From positions 372,001 to 436,000 of the forward strand of contig NZ_LBHV01000002.1 in assembly GCF_001005825.1 (NCBI RefSeq): a DNA stretch of 64,000 bases. The letters run 5' to 3'. A program made the position numbers and the translations under genes. Of the stretch, positions 7,799 through 17,091 are shown piece by piece (position 1 is the first letter of the stretch; each line of letters begins with the position of its first letter). The notes beneath the pieces are model-generated. The model worked only from the letters and a program-made list of their open reading frames with translations, was not told where the DNA came from and did no database searches. This DNA comes from Rhizobium sp. LC145. GTDB lineage: Bacteria > Pseudomonadota > Alphaproteobacteria > Rhizobiales > Rhizobiaceae.

Positions 7799-9061
7799 AT
7801 GAAAACCCGATATATGCTGGCGGCTCTCGCAAGCGCCGCCGTGACGACCCTCGCGCTCTCGACGGCAGTCCAGGCAGCCGAACTTCGCATGGCCTGGTGG
7901 GGTGGGGAAAGCCGCCATGTTGCCACCCAAAAGGCGGCCGAGGCCTGCGGCGTCAAGCATGGCCATACGGTGAAAGGGGAGTTTACCGGTTTCGACGGCT
8001 ATCTGGAGAAGCTGACGACCCAGATGGCCGGCATGACCGAAGCCGATATCATGCAGGTCAACTGGCCCTGGCTGCCGCTCTTTTCCAAAAATGGAAACGG
8101 TTTTGCCGACCTGCGGACGCTGAAAGGGCTCGATCTCGCCAACTGGACGGATGCCGATCTTGCCGCGGGCTCGATGAACGGCGTGCTGCAGGGCCTACCT
8201 GTCTCCACCACCGGCCGCGTCTTCTTCTTCAACAAGACGACCTTCGATAAGGCCGGCGTTGCGATCCCCACCAATTGGGATGAGTTTTTCACCGCCACCA
8301 AAGCGATCAAGGAAAAGCTCGGCTCCGACCATTACACCTTCAACGCGGTGAAGGAGACCGCGCATCTGGTCACCATCCTCGCGGTCACCCAGGCAACCGG
8401 CAAGGACATGGTGGACCCGGCGACCAACCGCGTGGCCTGGACACCGGAAGAACTCGCCCAGGGCATCAATTTTCTCGGCAAGCTCGTGGAATCCGGCGCG
8501 ATCCGGTCGCAGAAGGAAGAAGCTGCCGACGGCAATGTGAACCTGTTCGAAAAGCCCGCTTGGGCGGAAGGCAGGATCGCAGGTTCCTATGAATGGGATT
8601 CGACCTATTCGAAATATGCCGACCCTCTGAAGGAGGGGCAGGTGCTGGAACCCGTGCCGATGCTGAAGCTGGCCGGTGCTGTGACGGACGGCGTCTATCG
8701 CAAGCCCTCGATGGTCTTCTCCATCTCCAAGCATTCGAAGGACCCCGAGGCTGCTGCCGAGATCCTGAACTGCCTGCTCAACGAGCCCGAAGGGATCGAC
8801 GCGCTCGGCACGTCGCGCGGAATTCCCACATCCAAGGCCGCGCTCGAGCGTCTGGGTGACAGCGACAAGCCGGAAGTGCGGGCAAACAAGATCGTCATGG
8901 CTTCGAGCGGGCCGGTCGTCTCGCCGTTCAACGAGCATCCGGAAATCCGTGGCGCCTTCATCGATACGCTTGAGGAATATGCCTATGGACAGATCGATGC
9001 GGACGGTGCCGCCGAGCAGATCATCGATACCGTGAACGACGTACTCGCCAAGTTCGACTGA
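7799..9061 (+). CDS. Sugar ABC transporter substrate-binding protein (TogB-like)
   Basis: This is a 420-residue family 1 extracellular solute-binding protein. The ATG at 7799 is chosen because GAAGAGGAGGAAG precedes it and because it opens a Sec signal peptide ending around VQAAE. The mature protein begins with the family pattern LRMAWWGGESR. Its length and its place beside GH28 and GH105 genes agree with TogB, which binds oligogalacturonides in the periplasm. It is followed by a strong stem-loop at 9073-9101 and then by the enzymes of the same operon. Confidence 0.88.
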   Translation: MKTRYMLAALASAAVTTLALSTAVQAAELRMAWWGGESRHVATQKAAEACGVKHGHTVKGEFTGFDGYLEKLTTQMAGMTEADIMQVNWPWLPLFSKNGNGFADLRTLKGLDLANWTDADLAAGSMNGVLQGLPVSTTGRVFFFNKTTFDKAGVAIPTNWDEFFTATKAIKEKLGSDHYTFNAVKETAHLVTILAVTQATGKDMVDPATNRVAWTPEELAQGINFLGKLVESGAIRSQKEEAADGNVNLFEKPAWAEGRIAGSYEWDSTYSKYADPLKEGQVLEPVPMLKLAGAVTDGVYRKPSMVFSISKHSKDPEAAAEILNCLLNEPEGIDALGTSRGIPTSKAALERLGDSDKPEVRANKIVMASSGPVVSPFNEHPEIRGAFIDTLEEYAYGQIDADGAAEQIIDTVNDVLAKFD

Positions 9062-9072
9062 CGAGCCCATCC

Positions 9073-9101
9073 GCCTGCCGCTCCACGACGGGGTGGCAGG
9101 C
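9073..9101 (+). other. Strong intercistronic stem-loop after the binding-protein gene
   Basis: Bases 9073-9084 pair with 9090-9101 (12 pairs, two of them G-U type) around an ACGAC loop. No T-run follows. It separates the binding-protein gene from the GH28 gene and probably stabilises the upstream message or attenuates the downstream one. Confidence 0.55.
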
Positions 9102-9120
9102 CTTGACATGAGACAGACCA

Positions 9121-10674
9121 ATGAACCGACCGACCCTCGTTGCGATCTCGGCGCGGATCGCGGCCCTGCGCCTCGGCATGCCCGGCGCATGCTACCGCTT
9201 GCCCGCTGCCGTGGCTTGGCGGCTTTCGCCGATCGGGCATGACGAGGCTGCGCGCGAGGGGCGCACCGATCTGGCGGTGATCCTGCTCGAAGGGCTGGCG
9301 CCGGCAAGGCGCTACCGCTTCGAGACGGAAGGTTTCGCCCCGCTCGAACTTGCCACGCGGCCCTGCGCAGGCCTGGTCGAGGCAGCGGATCATGGCCTGG
9401 TTGCGGATATCTCGCTGGACGATATGGAGGCGGCGAGGAATAACGCTGTGGCGTTTGCCTCGGTTCTTGCGGCCGTACCCCAGGGCGGGACCCTCCGTCT
9501 TGGCCCGGGCCTCTGGACCGCCTTTCCGATAGCACTTGGCAGCGACATCACGCTTCACCTTGCCGCAGGAGCGGTGCTGCGCGCGCCCTCACTGCGCACT
9601 GGCTGGCCGATCCTGCCGGCGCGCGACGCGTCCGGCTCGATGCTCGGTAGTTGGGAGGGATTGCCTGCGGCCTGCTTTGCAGCACCCGTACATGCCGTCC
9701 GCGCCGAGCGGCTCGTCATCGAGGGGAGGGGGGCGATCGACGGATCGGGTGACCGCGGCGATTGGTGGAGTTGGCCGAAGGAAACGCGCGAGGGCGCGCG
9801 CCGGCCGCGTGGCCTCCATCTCATCGGCTGCTCGGATGTGACGCTCCTCGGTTTCACGATCCGCAACGCGCCGTCCTGGACGATCCATCCGCAAGGCTGC
9901 CGGAACGTTGTCGCCGCTGGCCTTACCATTGCGGCCCCGCATGACAGCCCAAACACGGACGGCTTCAACCCGGAAAGCTGCCGGGATGTCCGCATCGAAG
10001 GCGTACGTTTTTCGGTCGGAGACGATTGCATCGCGATCAAGGCGGGCAAGCGCGATGCGAACGGCGAGGTGGATCATCTTGCCGAAACGCGAGGGGTGCA
10101 TGTGCGCCATTGCCTGATGGAGCGCGGTCATGGTGGGCTGGTCATCGGTTCGGAAATGTCAGGCGGCGTTCACGATGTCACCATCGAGGATTGCGAAATG
10201 ATCGGCACCGATCGCGGTTTGAGGCTCAAAACCCGCAGGGGAAGAGGCGGGGCGATTACCGGCATCTCCATGCGCCGGGTGCGGATGGATGGCGTTCATA
10301 CCGCGCTTTCCGCGAACGCCCACTACCATTGCGATGCAGACGGGCACGACGAATGGGTCCAGTCGCGGCTACCCGCTTCGATCGGGCCCGGCACGCCGTT
10401 GATCGACGGCGTCACCGTGGAGGATGTGGATATACACGGCCTTTCGCACGCGGCGGGCGCTTTCCTCGGACTGCCGGAATCCCCTATCCGGAATATCCGC
10501 ATTCGTGGCCTGCGCATCCTTTCCCTGAACCCGGATGCCGAACCGACGCCGCCGATCATGGCAGATCGCGTCCGCCCGATGCGCCACGAGACCATTGTCG
10601 CGGAGCAGGCGGACGTCGACTGCGATGATCCGGCTCTTCTCGCCCCAGGCTCCGTCAGCCTTCCTCTCGCATGA
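9121..10674 (+). CDS. GH28 polygalacturonase, probably cytoplasmic exo-acting
   Basis: This is a 517-residue glycoside hydrolase family 28 enzyme that hydrolyses galacturonic acid linkages of pectin. All four family motifs are visible: NTDG (278-281), DD (301-302), GHG (336-338) and RLK (368-370). The aspartates of the first two act as general acid and base. About 90 N-terminal residues form an extra domain of the type seen in exo-polygalacturonosidases. There is no signal peptide, so it probably works in the cytoplasm on imported oligomers. It overlaps the GH105 gene by 4 bases. The ribosome site before 9121 is weak. Confidence 0.93.
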   Translation: MNRPTLVAISARIAALRLGMPGACYRLPAAVAWRLSPIGHDEAAREGRTDLAVILLEGLAPARRYRFETEGFAPLELATRPCAGLVEAADHGLVADISLDDMEAARNNAVAFASVLAAVPQGGTLRLGPGLWTAFPIALGSDITLHLAAGAVLRAPSLRTGWPILPARDASGSMLGSWEGLPAACFAAPVHAVRAERLVIEGRGAIDGSGDRGDWWSWPKETREGARRPRGLHLIGCSDVTLLGFTIRNAPSWTIHPQGCRNVVAAGLTIAAPHDSPNTDGFNPESCRDVRIEGVRFSVGDDCIAIKAGKRDANGEVDHLAETRGVHVRHCLMERGHGGLVIGSEMSGGVHDVTIEDCEMIGTDRGLRLKTRRGRGGAITGISMRRVRMDGVHTALSANAHYHCDADGHDEWVQSRLPASIGPGTPLIDGVTVEDVDIHGLSHAAGAFLGLPESPIRNIRIRGLRILSLNPDAEPTPPIMADRVRPMRHETIVAEQADVDCDDPALLAPGSVSLPLA

Positions 10675-11846
10675 GTGCGCGCCCCATGAACCCTATCGAT
10701 TATTTCGACCAGTTTTGCCGCAACTACGAGCCCTACAAGGGCGGCGTCTGGTGTTACGAGGATGGCTGCATCTATCGCGGCCTCGATCTCCTGCACGAAG
10801 CGACCGGCGATGCGCGCTGGCGCGAACATCTCCTGCGGCTGAGTTCGGCACAGATCGGCCGGGATGGAAAGCTTGCCGGCTATGATCCGGAGGAGTTCAA
10901 TATCGACAATATCCTTTCCGGGCGCATCCTCTTTCCCCTTACGAAGGAAACGGGCGATCCGCGCTATATGGCGGCGGCGCGTCACCTTGTCGGGCAGCTC
11001 GACAGGCACCCCCGCATCCTCTCGGGCAATTATTGGCACAAGAAGCGCTATCCGCATCAGGTGTGGCTGGATGGCCTCTATATGGCTTTGCCCTTTCAGA
11101 TTGAGTATGCGCGGGCTACCGGCGAGATGTCACGCATCGCCGATGCGCTGTCGCAGTTTTCCACTGCCCTTGCACTGACTTCGACGGCAGGCGGATTGCA
11201 TGTGCATGGCTATGACGAAAGCCGCAGACAGCGCTGGTCGGATCCCGCCACTGGCAAATCCCCGGCCGTATGGGGACGAGCCATGGGCTGGCTCGCCATG
11301 GCTCTGGTCGATGCGCTGGCCCTGTTGCCGGAAGACGGCGCGACAAGGCCTCTTCGGATCCGCGCCCGTGCCATCCTGCTGGCGCTTGCGGAGCGTCAGG
11401 CTTCTTCCGGTCTTTGGCCGCAGGTGATGGATGCTCCTCCGGATCTTGTTGGAAACTACGAGGAAAGCTCCGCCTCGGCCATGCTCGTCTACGCCTTCCT
11501 GCGCGCCGTGCGTACCGGACTGGCGGAAGGAAACGAGACCGATGCCCTTCGACTTGCGGGTGAACGAGGCCTCAATGCCCTGATCGGCACGCGCCTTGTC
11601 CGGCAGGGTGGCGGTGTTCGCTTTACTGGCATCTGCCAGGTCGCAGGTTTGGGGACCGTATCGGGGCCCTATCGCGACGGAACGCCCGCCTACTATCTGA
11701 CCGAGCCGGTCGTCGCCGACGATTCCAAGGGTGTCGGCCCGTTGATGATGGCGTTCGCGGAAGCCTTCATGCTGGACACGAGGCAATCGCTTGAACTCGT
11801 TATTGATGCGATGGCTGGCAGGCCACAGGGCGTCAAGCACCCCTAA
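10671..11846 (+). CDS. GH105 unsaturated rhamnogalacturonyl/galacturonyl hydrolase (YteR/YesR-like)
   Basis: This is a 391-residue (alpha/alpha)6-barrel enzyme. GH105 enzymes remove the unsaturated uronic acid left at the non-reducing end of pectin fragments after lyase attack. The motif [14 protein letters not shown] (129-142) is typical, with Asp134 matching the catalytic aspartate. Further family landmarks are the [13 protein letters not shown] stretch and the GTCQVAG-like segment GICQVAGLG near the C-terminus. It lacks a signal peptide. It starts by an ATGA overlap with the GH28 gene and its 3' end overlaps the convergent kinase gene by 14 bases. Confidence 0.92.
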   Translation: MSARPMNPIDYFDQFCRNYEPYKGGVWCYEDGCIYRGLDLLHEATGDARWREHLLRLSSAQIGRDGKLAGYDPEEFNIDNILSGRILFPLTKETGDPRYMAAARHLVGQLDRHPRILSGNYWHKKRYPHQVWLDGLYMALPFQIEYARATGEMSRIADALSQFSTALALTSTAGGLHVHGYDESRRQRWSDPATGKSPAVWGRAMGWLAMALVDALALLPEDGATRPLRIRARAILLALAERQASSGLWPQVMDAPPDLVGNYEESSASAMLVYAFLRAVRTGLAEGNETDALRLAGERGLNALIGTRLVRQGGGVRFTGICQVAGLGTVSGPYRDGTPAYYLTEPVVADDSKGVGPLMMAFAEAFMLDTRQSLELVIDAMAGRPQGVKHP

Positions 11847-12750
11847 CCTGGGACACGGCACGCGAGAACACCGTTGCGCCGCCCGGCGCCTGGATGGCAA
11901 GGCTGGCGGCACGGATTCCTGCCTCCAGCCACTGTTCTTCCGGCGCGCGCCGCAGCCAGGCATCGATAAAGCCCGCGTTGAATGCATCGCCCGCGCCGGT
12001 CGTGTCCACCACCGGCACTTTTTGGGCGGGGACGTGTAGGACGCGCTCGCCGAATTTCAGCCATGCACCGTCGGCGCCGCCCTTCAGCGCGACCAGCGGA
12101 AAGGCCCGGCTGAGATTTTCCAGAGCCGCCTCGGGATCACGCCGGCCGGTCATGGCTTCCGCTTCCTCCAGATTGGGCAGGAAGATATCGACGCCTTTGC
12201 AGGCGTCAAACAGGCCGGGATCACGGATCAGTTTCTCATCCCAGCTCGGGTCAAGGGAAACTGTCAATCCCTTCGCTTTGGCAAGCGAAACGAGTTCCGG
12301 GATCTCGTGCAGCGTGGCGTATTCGGCGATATGGAGATGGCAGGCCTCATCCCAGGACAGGCTTTCGTCCAGCGTGGAGGGCTTGGCGCCGCCAGCCCGG
12401 CGCGTCAGAAAAGCACGCTCCTCACCCACAACGGATGCGACCGTCACCTGAGGGCCGGCTTCCGCGGAATGCTCGATGAAACGTAGATCGGCGCCGCTCG
12501 CCCGTATCTGGGTCTCCACCTCGGCCGAGAGTGGATCAGTACCGAGCCTAGCTACCAACGCGGTCCGGCGACCGGCATGAACGAAATGCGCGGCTGCGAT
12601 GAAGGCCCCGCCGCCGGCCGCGATTTCCATGCCCTCGGCGAACACTTCCCTGCCAAGCTGAGGAAACCCGCCAAGGCCAGTGAAGATCAGGTCGCAGTAA
12701 ATCCGCCCTATGCAGAGCACTGCGGAAGCATCGTTTGTCGGGGTCATCAT
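11833..12750 (-). CDS. PfkB-family carbohydrate kinase
   Basis: This is a 305-residue ribokinase/PfkB-family kinase that phosphorylates a sugar or nucleoside with ATP. The C-terminal signature DTTGAGDAFNAGF is at 249-261, with Asp255 as the catalytic base. The N-terminal Gly-rich GGGAF segment (46-50) contacts the sugar. It is the last gene of the leftward operon with an ABC importer and an argininosuccinate-lyase-family enzyme. Its start overlaps the ATPase stop by an ATGA, so it belongs to that system rather than to the convergent pectin operon. Its substrate is unknown. Confidence 0.9.
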   Translation of the reverse strand: MMTPTNDASAVLCIGRIYCDLIFTGLGGFPQLGREVFAEGMEIAAGGGAFIAAAHFVHAGRRTALVARLGTDPLSAEVETQIRASGADLRFIEHSAEAGPQVTVASVVGEERAFLTRRAGGAKPSTLDESLSWDEACHLHIAEYATLHEIPELVSLAKAKGLTVSLDPSWDEKLIRDPGLFDACKGVDIFLPNLEEAEAMTGRRDPEAALENLSRAFPLVALKGGADGAWLKFGERVLHVPAQKVPVVDTTGAGDAFNAGFIDAWLRRAPEEQWLEAGIRAASLAIQAPGGATVFSRAVSQVRGA

Positions 12751-13787
12751 GAACGGCCCAGGAATTTCTCGGTTCCGGCATCGAAGAGATAAAGGCTACC
12801 CGTCGCCGCTTCGCAGCTAAGTTGACGTCCCACTTCCGGGACGAACTTGTCCCGCGCCGTCGCGATCACGGAAGTGCCCGCGGTATCCAGGTGCACCAGT
12901 GTTTCCGGGCCGAGAGGTTCGACGGCCGTCACCCTGCCGGTCAGGCTGAAACCGTTTCCGCCTGCCGGCGTGGGCCGGGCGAGCAGATCATGCGGACGGA
13001 CGCCGATCAGAAGATCGCCGGACGCGACCAGACTGACGCCAGCACCGGTCCGCTGCCCGGCCACGAGGTTCATCGACGGGCTTCCGATGAAGCGGGCGGT
13101 GAAGACATCGACAGGGTTTTCGTAGAGTTCCGACGGCGTGCCGACCTGCAGGATATTGCCGTCCTTCATAACGACGATCCGGTCGGCCATGGTCATCGCC
13201 TCGATCTGGTCGTGGGTGACATAGACAGTCGTGGTTTTGAGCCGCTGGTGCAAGCGCTTGATCTCGATGCGCATCTGCGAGCGGAGCTGGGCATCGAGGT
13301 TGGAAAGCGGTTCGTCGAAGAGGAAGGCTGCCGGATCACGAACCATGGCGCGGCCGATCGCGACGCGCTGGCGCTGGCCGCCGGAAAGTGCCGCCGGGCG
13401 GCGGTCGAGCAGCGCTTCGAGGCCGAGAATCTTGCCGGCGTCTTCGATCCTCTTGTCCTTTTCCGCCTTGCTGAGCTTTGAGGTATAGAGCCCGAAGCCG
13501 ATGTTCTGGCGCACGCTCATATGCGGGTAGATCGCATAGTTCTGAAAGACCATGGCGATGTTGCGCTGTTTCGGTTCGCGCTCGTTGACGACGTCCTCGC
13601 CGATTTTGAGCGTGCCGTCGGAGATTTCCTCCAGCCCTGCGATCATGCGCAGCGTCGTGGATTTGCCGCAGCCGGAAGGGCCGACGAAGACGACGAATTC
13701 CCCGTCTGCGATCGAGAGGTCTATACCCTTGACCGCTTCGATCTTGCCGTAGCGCTTCACGATCTTGTCGAGTTCTATCGTCGCCAT
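12747..13787 (-). CDS. Sugar ABC transporter ATPase (UgpC/MalK type)
   Basis: This is a 346-residue ATPase. It has Walker A GPSGCGKST, signature LSGGQRQR, Walker B FLFDEPLSNLD and switch VTHDQIEA, followed by a C-terminal MalK-like regulatory domain beginning near FIGSPSMN. Its start overlaps the lyase stop by one base (TGATG) and its end overlaps the kinase start by four. Translational coupling therefore ties lyase, ATPase and kinase together. It presumably powers the two permeases encoded upstream at 15297-17080. Confidence 0.93.
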   Translation of the reverse strand: MATIELDKIVKRYGKIEAVKGIDLSIADGEFVVFVGPSGCGKSTTLRMIAGLEEISDGTLKIGEDVVNEREPKQRNIAMVFQNYAIYPHMSVRQNIGFGLYTSKLSKAEKDKRIEDAGKILGLEALLDRRPAALSGGQRQRVAIGRAMVRDPAAFLFDEPLSNLDAQLRSQMRIEIKRLHQRLKTTTVYVTHDQIEAMTMADRIVVMKDGNILQVGTPSELYENPVDVFTARFIGSPSMNLVAGQRTGAGVSLVASGDLLIGVRPHDLLARPTPAGGNGFSLTGRVTAVEPLGPETLVHLDTAGTSVIATARDKFVPEVGRQLSCEAATGSLYLFDAGTEKFLGRS

Positions 13788-15292
13788 CAGCGGGCTCCCA
13801 GGGCGGTGAACTTTTCTTTCAGCTCCGCGGCGGCGGCGGCTTCGTGATCGGCAGCCTGCCTTGCGTCGGCCTCGAAAGCTCCAAGCTTTTCGCGATAGGC
13901 GGTGATGGCCTCGGTCATCGGCTCCGGCGCCGGCCCGCCGAAGCGCCCGCGCACGGCGACGAAATGCTCGGGTGAAACGATCTCCTTGAACTTCTGGAAA
14001 TCGACAGAAGGCTTGCGACCGGCCAGATGCTCGAAAGCCTTGAGGAAGGGCTCGTAACCGTCATCGGTCAGGCTGCCCTTGGCAGCGACGACGCTCTTTG
14101 CCGTCGCCGCGGCGATCTCGTGCGCTTCGCGGAAGGACAGGCCCTCGATCCGCACCAGCGAGTCGGCTAATTCCGTAATCGTGATGCAGGAGCGGCGGAT
14201 GTTACTCTCGACGCGCTCCGGATCGATCCGGATCTGGGCGATGAGGGCCGTAAGCAGGTCGAGCACCCGCGAGGCGGAAGCGAAGGCTTCATAGCCCATG
14301 CCTTGCGTCTCGCCCTCGCTGTCGTTCATGTCCGTGAAGGGCGTGTTGTGCATCACGTCCAGCATGGTGCGCGCCCGGCCGAATGTCTGGCTTGCGAGAT
14401 GGCGCAAGTGCTCGATCGGTACCGGGTTGCGCTTCTGCGGCATGATCGATGAGATCTGCACCAGCGCGTTCGGCACGTAGATCTGGCCCACCTCGAAGCT
14501 TGTCCAGAACTGGAAATCCTGGATGAGGCGCCCCAGATGCAGGAACATCAGTTCGATCGCTGAATAGGTCGCGGTCGTGTAATCGACGGCCGCGATGCAG
14601 GAATAGGAGTTGCGAAGCGGTGCGGAAAAGCCGAGCAGTTCCGCGACGCGTGCGCGATCGATCGGAAAGCCGGACGTGGTGATCGCAGCAGCGCCCATGG
14701 GCGAAAGATCGACGATCCGTCGCGCATCCGCGAAGCGCTCGATGTCCCGGATCAGCACCTCGATCGCAGCAGAGAGATAGTGGCCGAAGGTCGTCGGCTG
14801 GGCCGGCTGTCCATGCGTATAGGCGACGATGAGGGTGGACTTCTCCCGTTCGGCAGCGTCGATCATGGTGGCGAGCAGCAGCCTTGCCTTTTCCATCAGC
14901 GCATCGATCTTCTCCTTCAGGCCGAGCTTGAAGAGCGTGTGATCGATATCGTTGCGCGAGCGGGCGGTGTGCAGACGGCCGGCGATATCGACTCCGATCC
15001 GCGCCCTCAGCTCCTTCTCGATCAGGAAGAAGAAGTCTTCGACCTCGCCGGTATAAACGAGCGTTGAAGGATCGATTTCCCGGTCGATGGCTTCCAGCGC
15101 ATTGGCGATCTTGGCCGCAAGCTCCTTGTCGAGGATGCCGGTCTCGACCAGCATTACCAGATGTGCGCGGTCGATCCTGCGGAATCCATCCACATGATGG
15201 CTCTTGGCGCCGTCGAAGAGCGGCTTGAGCACGGTTTCCTTGTAGATCGGATCGGGAAATTTACTGGTATCGGAAAGGCGCGGGTCCGCCAT
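13787..15292 (-). CDS. Argininosuccinate-lyase-family (fumarase/aspartase superfamily) enzyme embedded in an ABC operon
   Basis: This is a 501-residue member of the superfamily that eliminates fumarate from succinyl-N compounds. Visible motifs are HTARSRND (108-115), YTHGQPAQ (158-165, His160 at the place of the catalytic histidine) and the signature SSIMPQKRNP (281-290, with the catalytic serine of the flexible loop). Two positions look unlike housekeeping ArgH: Gly161 follows His160, and Ile follows SRND. It lies between a MalG-type permease (4 bases upstream) and the ATPase (1-base overlap), with no arginine-synthesis gene nearby. It probably acts on an imported compound, releasing fumarate. 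The substrate is unknown. Confidence 0.88.
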   Translation of the reverse strand: MADPRLSDTSKFPDPIYKETVLKPLFDGAKSHHVDGFRRIDRAHLVMLVETGILDKELAAKIANALEAIDREIDPSTLVYTGEVEDFFFLIEKELRARIGVDIAGRLHTARSRNDIDHTLFKLGLKEKIDALMEKARLLLATMIDAAEREKSTLIVAYTHGQPAQPTTFGHYLSAAIEVLIRDIERFADARRIVDLSPMGAAAITTSGFPIDRARVAELLGFSAPLRNSYSCIAAVDYTTATYSAIELMFLHLGRLIQDFQFWTSFEVGQIYVPNALVQISSIMPQKRNPVPIEHLRHLASQTFGRARTMLDVMHNTPFTDMNDSEGETQGMGYEAFASASRVLDLLTALIAQIRIDPERVESNIRRSCITITELADSLVRIEGLSFREAHEIAAATAKSVVAAKGSLTDDGYEPFLKAFEHLAGRKPSVDFQKFKEIVSPEHFVAVRGRFGGPAPEPMTEAITAYREKLGAFEADARQAADHEAAAAAELKEKFTALGAR

Positions 15293-15296
15293 GGCA

Positions 15297-16139
15297 CTAT
15301 CCTTTCAGGCCCGCCAGCATGACACCGCGGACGATGTAACGCTGCAGGACGATGAAGACGAGAAGCGTGGGAATGGTGGCGATCGCCGCGCCGGTCATGA
15401 TCATTTCCCACTGGATGGACTGCTCGACGGCGAAGCTCGAAAGCCCGACCGGCAGCGTGTAGAGTTCCTTGCTGGTCGTGACGATCAGCGGCCAGAAGAA
15501 GGCCGTCCAGTTGCCGAGGAAGGTGAAGATCGCGAGCGCCGATAGTGCGGGTGTGACCAGCGGCAGGGCCACCTTCCACCAGATCTGGAATTCGTTGAGG
15601 CCGTCGACGCGAGCCGCTTCGATGAAATCGTTCGGGACGGTTTCGAAGAACTGCTTCATCAGAAAGGTGCCGAAAGCGGTCATCATGCCCGGGAACATGA
15701 TGCCCCAATAGCTGTCGAGCCAGCCGAGCTGGCTGGACATCAGATACCACGGGATGACCAGCATTTCCGTCGGGATCATAAGCGTCGAGAGGATGGCGAG
15801 AAAGATGAAGTAGCGGCCGCGGAACTCGAACTTCGCAAGCGTGTAGCCGACCAGGCTATCGAAGAAGCAGTTCGACAGCGTCACGATGATGGCGATCAGC
15901 GTCGAGTTGAAGAACCAGCGCAGGAAGCGTCCATCCGCAAGAACCGCGACATAATTTGCAAGCGTCGGCGCGGCTGGAATGAGGCGCAGGTCGTAAACCT
16001 GGTCGGCAGTCTTCAGCGACGTGGAGAACATGAAGAGCAAGGGCGAGATCATGATGAGCCCGCCGATGAACAGAAGAGTCCAGGTGACGATCGTGCCGGG
16101 GCGGATGTTCGGGCGATGGAGGGCTGGTGCTTCGCTCAT
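15297..16139 (-). CDS. Sugar ABC transporter permease (MalG type)
   Basis: This is a 280-residue MalG-type permease. The ATG at 16139 overlaps the upstream MalF-type gene by ATGA. An in-frame reading that starts further upstream runs through that gene and is rejected. It has a first helix at IVTWTLLFIGGLIMISPLLF, the EAA loop EAARVDGLNEFQIWWKVALP around residue 190, and the usual C-terminal RYIVRGVMLAGLKG. Four bases separate it from the lyase gene. Confidence 0.92.
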   Translation of the reverse strand: MSEAPALHRPNIRPGTIVTWTLLFIGGLIMISPLLFMFSTSLKTADQVYDLRLIPAAPTLANYVAVLADGRFLRWFFNSTLIAIIVTLSNCFFDSLVGYTLAKFEFRGRYFIFLAILSTLMIPTEMLVIPWYLMSSQLGWLDSYWGIMFPGMMTAFGTFLMKQFFETVPNDFIEAARVDGLNEFQIWWKVALPLVTPALSALAIFTFLGNWTAFFWPLIVTTSKELYTLPVGLSSFAVEQSIQWEMIMTGAAIATIPTLLVFIVLQRYIVRGVMLAGLKG

Positions 16140-17080
16140 TTCTTTTCCCTCAGGATCCAGAGTTGCAGGAGCGAGACGATCAGCAGGATGGTGAAGAGCA
16201 CCACCGTCTGCGCCGCCGCATACCCCATCGCATATGAATTGAAGGCAGTCTGGTAGATCATCAGAACCAATGGCTTGGTCGACCCGAGCGGCCCGCCCGG
16301 GTCGTTGGTGGTCATGTTGTAGACCTGGTCGAAGATGCGCAGGAAGCCGATGGACGAGAAGACCACTAGGAAGACCGTCGTGGGTTTGAGAAGCGGCAAA
16401 GTGATCTTGCGAAGGATCGCCCATTCGCCGAGTCCATCGATGCGGGCCGCTTCGTAGAATGTCGTCGATATGGCGCGCAATCCGGCCATGAAGATGATGA
16501 TCTGGAAGCCGAGTCCGGCCCAGATGGCCGTGACCATGATGGAATAAAGTGCCTGATCCGTCGAGCGGATGAAAGGCTGTTGAGGGAGCCCGAGCATGCC
16601 GAAGACGTCATTGATGATGCCGATCGGCGGCGGCTGGTAGAACCAGCGCCAGACCCAGGCCATGGCGGCGGCGGTCGTCAGATAAGGCAGGAAATAGAGC
16701 GCACGGATGAAGCCATGCAGGAACCGCACGCGATCGAGGAAGAAGGCGATCGCGAAGGCAAGCACCAGGCTGATCGGTGTGCCGAGGATCAGGTATGTGA
16801 AAGTGTTTTTAAACACCTTCCAGAATTGCGGATCGCTGAAGAGCTTGGTGTAATTGGTGAATCCGATGAACTTCGCCGGCCGCAACAGGTCCCAGTTGGT
16901 CAGCGAAAGCCAGAATGCCTGCAGCGTCGGGTAGAAGCGGATCACGGAATAGAAGAGGATTGGCAGGGCAAGGAACCCCCAGACCCAGAGCAACCTTTTC
17001 GTGCGCATCGAAAAGCCGCTTGCGCGCATGCCGCCGGGGCGGGCAAGCGCCGCCCCCTTTCGTTCAACCGACACAGTCAT
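16136..17080 (-). CDS. Sugar ABC transporter permease (MalF type)
   Basis: This is a 314-residue MalF-type permease. It has an N-terminal cytoplasmic tail of about 30 residues, six membrane helices and the EAA loop EAARIDGLGEWAILRKITLP near residues 215-235. It begins 11 bases after the binding-protein stop and overlaps the MalG-type gene by four bases. With its partner it forms the channel of the importer in the lyase/kinase operon. Confidence 0.92.
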   Translation of the reverse strand: MTVSVERKGAALARPGGMRASGFSMRTKRLLWVWGFLALPILFYSVIRFYPTLQAFWLSLTNWDLLRPAKFIGFTNYTKLFSDPQFWKVFKNTFTYLILGTPISLVLAFAIAFFLDRVRFLHGFIRALYFLPYLTTAAAMAWVWRWFYQPPPIGIINDVFGMLGLPQQPFIRSTDQALYSIMVTAIWAGLGFQIIIFMAGLRAISTTFYEAARIDGLGEWAILRKITLPLLKPTTVFLVVFSSIGFLRIFDQVYNMTTNDPGGPLGSTKPLVLMIYQTAFNSYAMGYAAAQTVVLFTILLIVSLLQLWILREKK

Positions 17081-17091
17081 CGAAACCTCCG

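Noticed and set aside
7792..9061. Possible frameshift or second start before the TogB-like gene
   Set aside because: The in-frame codons from 7745 overlap the ATPase gene. The ATG at 7799 has the ribosome site and signal peptide, so the gene is intact.
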